Assembly (NCBI GenBank): GCA_937934355.1
Contig: CALGZY010000280.1
Span: forward strand, 1-7,107
Direction: 5' to 3'
Source of the DNA: an uncultured Collinsella sp.
GTDB lineage: Bacteria > Actinomycetota > Coriobacteriia > Coriobacteriales > Coriobacteriaceae
DNA length: 7,107 nt
This document shows, one piece after another, positions 1 to 5,201 of the stretch. The stretch's first letter is position 1, and each line of letters begins with the position of its first letter. Both the position numbers and the translations under genes were made by a program. The notes beneath the pieces were generated by a model. It was not told the origin of the DNA. It did not search any database and saw nothing but the letters and a program-made list of their open reading frames with translations.

Positions 1-43
1 CGATCCGCGCACGGCGGATTATTTGACGGGGCGTTTTGGCTGA
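1..43 (+). CDS. pstB: Phosphate ABC transporter ATP-binding protein PstB, C-terminal tail (partial)
   Basis: Reading from base 2, the window opens with 13 codons, DPRTADYLTGRFG, ending in TGA at 41-43. From family knowledge, PstB proteins end in a nearly invariant tail of the form TEDYITGRYG/F. The match of T-x-DY-(I/L)-TGRFG followed directly by a stop is hard to explain otherwise. PstB is the cytoplasmic ATPase of the PstSCAB high-affinity phosphate importer. Only the end of the gene is present, so no nucleotide-binding motif can be checked. The identification is supported by the next two genes, which form a PhoB/PhoR-like two-component system. No phoU-like gene lies between them. The call rests on a short stretch and would be settled by the upstream sequence. 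Confidence 0.82.
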   Translation, partial: DPRTADYLTGRFG

Positions 44-53
44 TACCATCTAG

Positions 54-67
54 TAAAGGTACCTTTA
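54..67. promoter_or_regulatory. 14-bp perfect palindrome TAAAGGTACCTTTA
   Basis: TAAAGGTACCTTTA is a perfect inverted repeat in the 64-base gap between the pstB stop and the regulator start. It is not followed by a T-run and would give only a 5-bp A/T-rich stem, so it is a poor terminator. It could be an operator for a dimeric regulator, possibly autoregulation of the two-component genes. This is inference from symmetry and position only; it does not resemble the direct-repeat PHO boxes I know. Confidence 0.4.
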
Positions 68-76
68 GGGTTAAGA

Positions 77-101
77 TGCGGTCATGCCGGCCGCAAAGGG
101 G
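77..101 (+). promoter_or_regulatory. Leader hairpin and ribosome binding site that decide the regulator start
   Basis: AAAGGGG at 95-101 sits 6 bases before the ATG at 108 and is a strong Shine-Dalgarno sequence. Just before it, TGCGGTC (77-83) can pair with GGCCGCA (89-95, one G-U pair) around a 5-base loop that contains the alternative ATG at 84. The ATG at 84 has only a weak AGGG 13 bases upstream. Both facts favour the start at 108. The hairpin abuts the Shine-Dalgarno sequence and may affect its access. Confidence 0.5.
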
Positions 102-107
102 TTCAAC

Positions 108-836
108 ATGATCTATTACGTCGAGGACGATGACAACATCAGGGATTTGACGGTCTATGCGCTGCGCAAGCAGGGGATTGAGGCCGAAGGCTTTTCGTGC
201 GACGGTGAGTTTAAGGCTGCCGTGGCGCGACGGGTACCCGATGCCGTCCTGCTCGACATCATGCTGCCCGATACCGATGGCTTGGCGATTATGCGTCGAC
301 TGCGTGCCGATCGCCTGACGGCGACGGTGCCCATCATGATGCTTACCGCCAAGGATACCGAGCTCGACAAGGTGATGGCGCTCGATGGCGGTGCCGACGA
401 TTACCTGACTAAGCCGTTTTCGCTCATGGAGCTCGCCAGCCGCTGCCGCGCACTGCTGCGTCGCGGCGGCATGGTCAAACAGGCAAGCGATGTGCTCAGC
501 GTGGGCGACATTGTGCTCTCGCCCAGCCATCGTGAGGTGACTGTTGCCGGCGAGTCGCTTAAGCTCACCCTGCGCGAGTTCGACCTGCTCGAGTACCTCA
601 TGCGCAAGCCCGGCGTGGTCTTTACCCGCGAGTCGTTGCTGCAGAGCGTGTGGGGCTGGGACTTCGACGGCGGTTCGCGCACCGTTGACGTGCACGTGCA
701 GACGCTTCGCCAAAAACTGGGCGAGCATGCCAGCGCCATCGAGACCGTGCGCGGCGTGGGCTACCGCTTGGCCGAGCCTTCTGCCGGTGATGGTGCCGAA
801 GGTGACGACACCGCGGCCACCGCATCGGAGGAGTAA
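108..836 (+). CDS. phoB: OmpR/PhoB-family response regulator, probably the phosphate regulator PhoB/PhoP
   Basis: This 242-residue protein is a DNA-binding response regulator that should be phosphorylated by the kinase encoded next. The receiver domain (about 1-118) shows the acidic pair D7/D8, phospho-acceptor D50 in VLLDIMLPDTDG, T80 and K102 in LTKPF. An OmpR-type winged-helix domain follows (about 128-222), with LTLREFDLLEYL, the recognition region SRTVDVHVQTLRQKLG, and the wing VRGVGYRL. The last 20 or so residues (from A222) are an acidic, low-complexity tail rich in A, G, D, E and T, longer than usual for the family. The ATG at 108 was chosen over 84 because it has a good ribosome binding site and gives the typical MIYYVEDDD opening. 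The adjacent pstB tail and PhoR-like partner point to the phosphate-starvation regulon. Family membership is near certain; the phosphate role is inferred from context. Confidence 0.9.
   Translation: MIYYVEDDDNIRDLTVYALRKQGIEAEGFSCDGEFKAAVARRVPDAVLLDIMLPDTDGLAIMRRLRADRLTATVPIMMLTAKDTELDKVMALDGGADDYLTKPFSLMELASRCRALLRRGGMVKQASDVLSVGDIVLSPSHREVTVAGESLKLTLREFDLLEYLMRKPGVVFTRESLLQSVWGWDFDGGSRTVDVHVQTLRQKLGEHASAIETVRGVGYRLAEPSAGDGAEGDDTAATASEE
827..833 (+). promoter_or_regulatory. Ribosome binding site GGAGGAG for the GTG-started kinase
   Basis: GGAGGAG lies inside the last codons of the regulator gene, 6 bases before the GTG at 840. It fixes the GTG as the kinase start and indicates translational coupling of the two genes. 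Confidence 0.75.
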
Positions 837-839
837 CCC

Positions 840-2264
840 GTGGTCTTCGCCCCCCAGGGAAAACATACGCTGTCGCACCGCGTTTTTGTGACGATCTTTG
901 TCTGCGCCATGGCGGTTATCGTGGCGTTTACGGTGCTGGGTGCGTTCTTTGTGCAAAACACCTTGGCGGATGCCACGAGTGCCAACCTGGCGCAAGAAAC
1001 CGAGCTCATTGCTGCCGCCCTCGACGAGCAGCAGGAGCCCATCCCGTTCTTGCGTAGCCTCGATCGAGAGGACTTGCGCATCACGCTGATTAACAAGGAT
1101 GGATCGGTTGCCTACGACAACGAGGCGTCGCCTTCCACACTGCCCAACCATGGCGATCGCCCCGAGGTCATCGAGGCCTTTGAGAGTGGTTCGGGTTCCG
1201 CGGAGCGCGCAAGCTCTACGCTCGACGAGATTATGCTGTATCGCGCCGTCGCCCTTGATAACGGCCAGGTTGTCCGCTTGGCGCAGGCCCAGCCTGGCGT
1301 TGCGGCGATTTTGCTGTCGATGGTGGCGCCGATGCTGCTTATCGCAGCAGCGGGTGCGGTACTCTCGTTTTTTATGGCGCGCCGCGAGTCCCGTGCCATC
1401 ATCGCGCCTTTGCAAGAGGTGGATTTGGACCACCCACGCCGTAGCTATGAGCACGCCTATGCCGAGATGGTCCCCATGCTTGAGCGTATTGAGTCGCAGC
1501 GCCAGGAGCTCAAGCGCCAAATGGCGGTGCTGGCGGACAACGACCGTATGCGCCGCGAGTTCACGGCGAATATCACCCATGAGCTCAAGACGCCGCTTAC
1601 GGCGATTTCGGGCTATGCCGAGCTCATCGCAAACGGCATGGTCGAGGGCGAGGGCGACCTGCGCAACTTTGGCGGTCGCATCTATCGTGAGGCGGGCCGC
1701 TTGGCAGCGCTTGTCAACGATATCCTTACGCTGTCTAACTTGGACGAGGCCGAGCGTGCAACTGAGGGCGAGGCGGTGCCCATTGGTTCCACGGAGCCTA
1801 TTGAGCTCTCGCGTGCCATCTACGCGGTTGAGCAGCGTCTTGAACAGGTCGCCCGTCAGGCGAATGTGACGATAAGTCATGAGACCAAGCCTGTGGTCAT
1901 CGAGGGCGTGTCGCGCTTGATTGACGAGCTCATCTATAATCTGGCAAGCAACGCCATCCGCTACAATCGACCCGGCGGTACGGTTACGCTGCAGTGCGGC
2001 ACCAACGACGAAGGCCATCCGTTCCTTGCGGTCGCCGACACGGGAATCGGTATCGCGCCTGAAGAACAGGGCAAGGTATTTGAGCGGTTCTATCGCGTGG
2101 ACAAGAGTAGGTCCAAGGCGCGCGGCGGAACCGGTCTGGGGCTTGCAATTGTCAAGCATGCGGCCCTGTATCATCACGCCACGCTCGATTTGTCGAGCGA
2201 GTTGGGCGTGGGAACCACCATTACGGTGACGTTTCCCATACGGCAGGACGAGCCATTCGCATAG
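840..2264 (+). CDS. phoR: Membrane sensor histidine kinase, PhoR-like
   Basis: This 474-residue kinase autophosphorylates on histidine and passes phosphate to the upstream regulator. It starts with GTG 3 bases after the regulator stop. A first membrane segment (about 14-38) is followed by an extracytoplasmic domain (about 39-152). That domain contains ITLINKDGSVAYDNEA and NHGDRPEV followed by a TLDE/LYRAVAL stretch, a pattern I associate with the PAS-like outer sensor domain of PhoR and related kinases. A second membrane segment spans about 155-179. A short linker and a helix rich in E, R and Q (about 180-236) lead to the dimerisation box FTANITHELKTPL with H247. The ATPase domain has the N box (ELIYNLASNAIRY, N367 and N371), G1 (DTGIGI, 400-405), the F box (FERFYR) and G2 (GGTGLGLAIV, 429-438). 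I see no cytoplasmic PAS domain and at best a degenerate HAMP. All catalytic motifs are intact. The phosphate role is inferred from the pstB neighbour. Confidence 0.9.
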   Translation: MVFAPQGKHTLSHRVFVTIFVCAMAVIVAFTVLGAFFVQNTLADATSANLAQETELIAAALDEQQEPIPFLRSLDREDLRITLINKDGSVAYDNEASPSTLPNHGDRPEVIEAFESGSGSAERASSTLDEIMLYRAVALDNGQVVRLAQAQPGVAAILLSMVAPMLLIAAAGAVLSFFMARRESRAIIAPLQEVDLDHPRRSYEHAYAEMVPMLERIESQRQELKRQMAVLADNDRMRREFTANITHELKTPLTAISGYAELIANGMVEGEGDLRNFGGRIYREAGRLAALVNDILTLSNLDEAERATEGEAVPIGSTEPIELSRAIYAVEQRLEQVARQANVTISHETKPVVIEGVSRLIDELIYNLASNAIRYNRPGGTVTLQCGTNDEGHPFLAVADTGIGIAPEEQGKVFERFYRVDKSRSKARGGTGLGLAIVKHAALYHHATLDLSSELGVGTTITVTFPIRQDEPFA

Positions 2265-2289
2265 CGATACAACATAGATATTGATGCAG

Positions 2290-2330
2290 ACGCCGCATTT
2301 GACTTTCGGGTGCGGCGTTGTTGTGCAATT
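2290..2330 (+). terminator. Intrinsic terminator after the two-component operon
   Basis: ACGCCGCA (2290-2297) and TGCGGCGT (2311-2318) form a perfect 8-bp G/C-rich stem, 25 bases after the kinase stop. U-G pairs can extend the stem inward (2298-2302 with 2306-2310). The downstream tract TGTTGTGCAATTTT is T-rich but interrupted, so termination may be imperfect. It separates the regulator/kinase unit from the tyrosine-kinase cassette. Confidence 0.65.
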
Positions 2331-2350
2331 TTACGATTGCTTCCGACATT

Positions 2351-2412
2351 TTTACAGGAGAGCCTGTTTCTTATGTATAGAGTTTGGTCTCGGTAAAAAG
2401 ATGCGATAAGAT
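2351..2412 (+). promoter_or_regulatory. Candidate promoter region for the tyrosine-kinase cassette
   Basis: This A/T-richer gap holds two possible sigma-70-type promoters. One is TTTACA (2351-2356) with TATAGA (2376-2381) at a long 19-base spacing. The other is TTGGTC (2384-2389) with TAAGAT (2407-2412) at 17 bases. An inverted repeat, ACAGG-AGAG-CCTGT (2354-2367), overlaps the first -35 element and could be an operator. Position after a terminator and before a new operon supports a promoter here; which one is used cannot be told. Confidence 0.45.
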
Positions 2413-2459
2413 ACGGACAGTTTTGTCAATCCGAACTGGGGAAATGAAAGGCAAGCTGC

Positions 2460-3116
2460 ATGACCCTTCTCGAACTGTTCCAGCTGCTGAAGAAGCACCT
2501 TCAGCTGGTCATCACCCTTCCGGTGGTCTGCGCGATCGCCATGGGCATCGTGTCCTTCGTTGCGATGGACAACACCTACACCGCGACGACGAGCATGTAC
2601 ATTCTCGCCAAAACCGACGATAGCGGTCAGATGAGCTACAACGATCTCTCGGCGAGTCAGATGCTTTCCAACGATATCGCCACGCTGCTGGATAGCGATA
2701 GCGTTAAGAGCGGCGCAGCCAATGAACTGGGCCTCACCGATCTGGATGACTACAAGGTGTCTGTTTCCTCCGAGACCACCACGCGTGTCATTACGCTTTC
2801 GGTTACCGGCACCGATGCCAAGGAGACGGCTAAGGTCGCAAAGGCCATGGCCAGCTCGGTGAGTACGGTCGCTCAGAACGTCGGCGCTGCCCAGAGCATC
2901 AACGTTATCGACGAGGCTAAGACCCCCGAAGCCCCCAGCGGTCCCAAGCGTATGCTGTACGTTGCTGTCGCGTTCCTCGCGGGCATCTTTATCGCAGTTG
3001 CCTATGTCGTTTTGGCAGACATGCTCAACACCCGCATCCGCGGTGCCGAAGAGGCAGAAGAGCTCCTGGGCATTCCCGTTGTTGGCCGAATTCCGGCTAT
3101 GAAAGGTGGTAAATAG
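2460..3116 (+). CDS. cpsC: Wzz/CpsC-type membrane adaptor of a bacterial tyrosine kinase (polysaccharide co-polymerase)
   Basis: This 218-residue protein has the layout of Gram-positive Wzz-family adaptors (CpsC, CapA, YwqC). A short N-terminal helix and first membrane segment (about 15-35) lead into YTATTSMYILAK, the usual opening of the outer domain. The outer domain (about 37-160) includes SASQMLSNDIATLL and ends in the proline-rich motif TPEAPSGPKR (155-164). A second membrane segment spans about 163-186. The cytoplasmic tail TRIRGAEEAEELLGIPVVG (191-209) is the part that, in studied homologues, binds and activates the kinase. It acts in the membrane, where it sets polysaccharide chain length with the kinase. 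The ATG at 2460 has GAAAGG (2446-2451) 8 bases upstream. The kinase gene starts 2 bases after its stop, so the two are co-translated. No polymerase or flippase genes are present in the window, so its polymer is unknown. Confidence 0.85.
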   Translation: MTLLELFQLLKKHLQLVITLPVVCAIAMGIVSFVAMDNTYTATTSMYILAKTDDSGQMSYNDLSASQMLSNDIATLLDSDSVKSGAANELGLTDLDDYKVSVSSETTTRVITLSVTGTDAKETAKVAKAMASSVSTVAQNVGAAQSINVIDEAKTPEAPSGPKRMLYVAVAFLAGIFIAVAYVVLADMLNTRIRGAEEAEELLGIPVVGRIPAMKGGK

Positions 3117-3118
3117 GC

Positions 3119-3856
3119 ATGGCTAAGGCAAAGAACACCGATAAGCTCGTTGTACAGAATGCCGCCAAGACCCTTCTGGCCAACATCCGCTTTGCGAGCG
3201 TGGACGACCCCATTCGCACCATCACCGTTACGTCCTCGATTCCCAACGAGGGCAAGTCTACGGTTTCCATCAACCTTGCCCAGGCTATCGCCACCAGCGG
3301 CAAGAGCGTCCTGCTGGTCGAGGCTGATATGCGTCGCAGGTCCCTTGCCGATATGCTCGGCGTCCGCTCCCGCGGCGGACTCTATGCAGTCCTTTCCGAG
3401 CAGGTTTCTATTGACCAGGCGATTGTCGAGACGTGTCAGAAGAACTTCTACTTCCTCGATGCCGAGCCGCATATTCCCAATCCTGCCGACATCATCGTCT
3501 CTCACCGCTTTGCCAAGCTGGTAAAGGCACTGTCCGCCAAGTTCCAGTACGTTATCTTTGATGCTCCCCCGGTCGGCACCTTCATCGATGCTGCCGAGAT
3601 CGCAAGTCTGACCGACGGTGCGCTTTTTGTCGTGCGTGAGGATTTCACCAAGCGCGAGGAGGCGCTCAACGCCATCGGTCAGCTTAAGAAGTCCGAGAAG
3701 GTCAAGCTCATCGGTACCGTTATGAACTACTGCGAGACCGAGACCAGCGAGTACTACTACTCCTACTACACCAAGGACGGTAAGAAGGTGAAGAAGGGCT
3801 CCGACGATCAGGGGACTTCCAAAAAGGGCATCTTCACCAACCGAGCAAACGTTTAG
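3119..3856 (+). CDS. cpsD: CpsD/CapB-type cytoplasmic bacterial tyrosine kinase
   Basis: This 245-residue P-loop ATPase is a BY-kinase that autophosphorylates on C-terminal tyrosines when bound to the membrane adaptor encoded just upstream. It shows Walker A (SSIPNEGKST, K46), a Walker A' region (LLVEADMRRR, 65-74) and Walker B (VIFDAPP, D148). The C-terminal tyrosine cluster EYYYSYY has Y212-214 and Y216-217 and is followed by a lysine-rich tail. ATG 3119 lies 2 bases after the adaptor stop, with AAAGGTGG as ribosome binding site. Two features are unusual against the family pattern. The first Asp of Walker A' is Glu (E68). The N-terminal oligomerisation motif, normally ExxRxxR in EAYRTLRTN, reads N14-xx-K17-xx-L20. 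ParA/MinD-like ATPases share the fold, but the Tyr cluster and the neighbours make BY-kinase the clear choice. Substrates are unknown; sugar-nucleotide enzymes are typical. Confidence 0.88.
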   Translation: MAKAKNTDKLVVQNAAKTLLANIRFASVDDPIRTITVTSSIPNEGKSTVSINLAQAIATSGKSVLLVEADMRRRSLADMLGVRSRGGLYAVLSEQVSIDQAIVETCQKNFYFLDAEPHIPNPADIIVSHRFAKLVKALSAKFQYVIFDAPPVGTFIDAAEIASLTDGALFVVREDFTKREEALNAIGQLKKSEKVKLIGTVMNYCETETSEYYYSYYTKDGKKVKKGSDDQGTSKKGIFTNRANV

Positions 3857-3873
3857 TTGATTAAGGCTGACCT

Positions 3874-4524
3874 ATGCGTGACATTCATTGCCATATCTTG
3901 CCGGGTGTAGACGACGGCGCCGCCGATCTCGATGAGAGCTTGGCGATGCTCGAGGCTGCCAAGCGGGCCGGTGTAACCAGAATCGTTTGCACTCCTCACT
4001 GCCGTGATCCCTATTTTGATTACGACAAGATGTGGGATGCCTTTGAGCTGCTGCGTGATAACGCTGACGGTTTTCCGCTCCAGATGGGCTTCGAGGTCAA
4101 CCATCGAAAGCTCGTTGAGCTTGGTATCGATGCCGCGGAGCACTTGCATTTCGATGGGACCAACGAGTTTCTGCTCGAACTTTCGACGCATGCCGATGCG
4201 TATGCGTTTAGAGAGTACGAGAACACGATTTACGATTTGCAGTGCCGTGGCTACCAGGTGATTATCGCTCATCCTGAGCGCTATCGTGCGGTTCAAAAGG
4301 ATGTAAGCGTGGCGGCGCGCCTGGTCGATATGGGCTGCAAGCTGCAGGCTTCGGCGGACTTTATTGCCGGCGGTCGCTTTGGTCGCGAGAAAAAGCCGGC
4401 ACAGCGCCTGTTCGATCAGAACCTGTACAGCTTCATCGCGAGCGATGCCCATAACGTGGGTCATTACGACTGCCTGGCGAAGGCTCGCGCGAAGTTTAGC
4501 GTGCGCGGAGCTCATTTTCGCTAA
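3874..4524 (+). CDS. cpsB: CpsB/YwqE-type PHP-family tyrosine phosphatase
   Basis: This 216-residue protein is a metal-dependent phosphotyrosine phosphatase of the PHP family, which dephosphorylates the BY-kinase and its targets. Metal-ligand motifs are all visible: H5 and H7 in DIHCHILPGVDDG, D14, H42 in CTPHCRD, E74 in GFEVN, E102 in FLLELS, H133 and R136 in AHPERY, and D191 and H193 in ASDAHN. It begins with ATG 17 bases after the kinase stop, with AAGG (3863-3866) 7 bases upstream, and is the last gene of the cassette. It is about 30 residues shorter at the C-terminus than the pneumococcal and Bacillus proteins (about 240-255), because it ends some 24 residues after the SDAHN motif. The lost part would be the last helix, not the active site. 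Whether this is a lineage trait or a late truncation cannot be told here. Confidence 0.88.
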   Translation: MRDIHCHILPGVDDGAADLDESLAMLEAAKRAGVTRIVCTPHCRDPYFDYDKMWDAFELLRDNADGFPLQMGFEVNHRKLVELGIDAAEHLHFDGTNEFLLELSTHADAYAFREYENTIYDLQCRGYQVIIAHPERYRAVQKDVSVAARLVDMGCKLQASADFIAGGRFGREKKPAQRLFDQNLYSFIASDAHNVGHYDCLAKARAKFSVRGAHFR

Positions 4525-4563
4525 AATCGGTCCCTAACGTTCGCATTGAATGAAGGGGCAGCC

Positions 4564-5064
4564 ATGGATATCCAACTTAAGACGGGATGCTTTGATGACG
4601 CGGCGTTGGTGCGCCGCGTCGTTTTTATAGACGAGCAGGGCTACGAGAATGAGTTCGACGCTATCGACGAGGATCAGAGCTGCATTCATGTGACGCTCTA
4701 TGTAGACGGCGAGCTTGCCGGTTGCTCGCGCGTGTTTCCCGAAGAGTTTGAGCGCGCGGCAGATTCAGAGGCTCCGGTTTCGCCGTCGTGCGATTTGGAC
4801 GAAGGCGTCGCAGCGGGGGAGACCTATATTATGGGGCGCGTGGCTGTGCTGCCGAGCATGCGCCGTCGCGGTCTGGCGAGCAAGATCGTCGAGGCCAGTG
4901 ATGCCGCCGCGCGTGATGCCGGTGCCAAGCTCATAAAACTGCATGCGCAGGAATACGTGCTGCCGCTCTATGTAAAGGCGGGCTACACGCAAATTGCCCC
5001 GGTAGATCACGAAGACGAGGGCCAGCCCCATGTCTGGATGGCCAAGCGCGTAGATGGCAGATAG
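4564..5064 (+). CDS. GNAT-family N-acetyltransferase, YjcF/ElaA-like
   Basis: This 166-residue protein belongs to the GNAT acetyltransferases, which move an acetyl group from acetyl-CoA to an amine. The N-terminus VRRVVFIDEQGYENEFDAID (16-35) followed by the HVTLYVDGELAGCSRVF strand pair resembles the VF-x-EQ-x-x-x-E-D-x-D pattern of YjcF/ElaA. The acetyl-CoA loop is GRVAVLPSMRRRGLASKIV (91-109). The C-terminal part has KLIKLHAQEYVLPLYVKAGY and a final PHVWMAK, as in that subfamily. Between the third strand and motif A there is an acidic, flexible insertion of about 25 residues (60-86). ATG 4564 was chosen because AAGGGG (4553-4558) lies 5 bases upstream; an in-frame TTG at 4546 has no comparable site. 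It follows the phosphatase by 39 bases without an obvious terminator, so it may be read through from that operon. The substrate is unknown. Confidence 0.85.
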   Translation: MDIQLKTGCFDDAALVRRVVFIDEQGYENEFDAIDEDQSCIHVTLYVDGELAGCSRVFPEEFERAADSEAPVSPSCDLDEGVAAGETYIMGRVAVLPSMRRRGLASKIVEASDAAARDAGAKLIKLHAQEYVLPLYVKAGYTQIAPVDHEDEGQPHVWMAKRVDGR

Positions 5065-5102
5065 GGACGTTCCTTTTCTGCCGGCAGTCGGGGACACTCC
5101 TT
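5064..5102. repeat. Paired GGGAC(N2)TCCTT repeats flanking a CTGCCGGCAG palindrome
   Basis: GGGACGTTCCTT (5064-5075) and GGGACACTCCTT (5091-5102) match at 10 of 12 positions, with start points 27 bases apart. Between them lies CTGCCGGCAG (5078-5087), a perfect 10-bp palindrome. The first copy begins at the last base of the acetyltransferase stop codon. I recall similar GGGAC...TCC units in intergenic regions of Collinsella and relatives, which would make this a dispersed repeat, but I cannot verify that here. Confidence 0.45.
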
Positions 5103-5125
5103 GGCAATTGGCGCATCGGAGCGCT

Positions 5126-5182
5126 TAGACATACAGTTTTTCGATTCCGTATGTATATATGCGCGCTAATGGGTTATAAAAT
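5126..5182 (+). promoter_or_regulatory. Candidate htpG promoter with overlapping inverted repeat
   Basis: TAGACA (5126-5131) and TATGTA (5150-5155), 18 bases apart, form one possible promoter. The inverted repeat ACATAC (5129-5134) and GTATGT (5149-5154) has arms exactly over these two elements, with start points 20 bases apart, as expected for a dimeric repressor. A second possible -10 is TATAAA (5175-5180), which lacks a good -35. I see no convincing CIRCE or HspR-type (HAIR) box. The use of either promoter is inference. Confidence 0.4.
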
Positions 5183-5201
5183 CTAAGTCTGAACATAGCA
5201 G

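Noticed and set aside
23..49. TTGACG with TACCAT as a promoter for the response regulator
   Set aside because: The spacing is only 15 bases, and TTGACG is explained as the Leu-Thr codons of the conserved PstB tail. A promoter here is possible but unsupported.
1099..1869. 256-codon open frame on the + strand inside the histidine kinase
   Set aside because: It is an out-of-frame reading rich in Arg, Ser and Trp, with no start context, within an intact kinase gene.
2384..2623. 79-codon open frame overlapping the start of the Wzz-like gene, as a possible leader peptide
   Set aside because: Most of it is an out-of-frame reading of the adaptor gene, its product is Arg/His-rich with no domain, and its internal ATG at 2444 is too close to GGGG for good initiation.
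3853..4515. 220-codon open frame on the - strand, antisense to the PHP phosphatase
   Set aside because: It mirrors the phosphatase gene almost exactly and has no recognisable domain. The + strand protein has a full set of metal-binding motifs.
4514..4527. ATTTT-CGCT-AAAAT inverted repeat over the phosphatase stop codon, with TAAAAT as a -10
   Set aside because: The stem is short and A/T only with no T-run after it, and no -35 lies at a suitable distance from TAAAAT.
5101..5127. CIRCE-like element upstream of htpG (TTGGCAATT-N9-GAGCGCTTA)
   Set aside because: Spacing fits and 13 of 18 bases agree with the consensus, but the two halves match each other at only 4 of 9 positions, too weak for HrcA binding.
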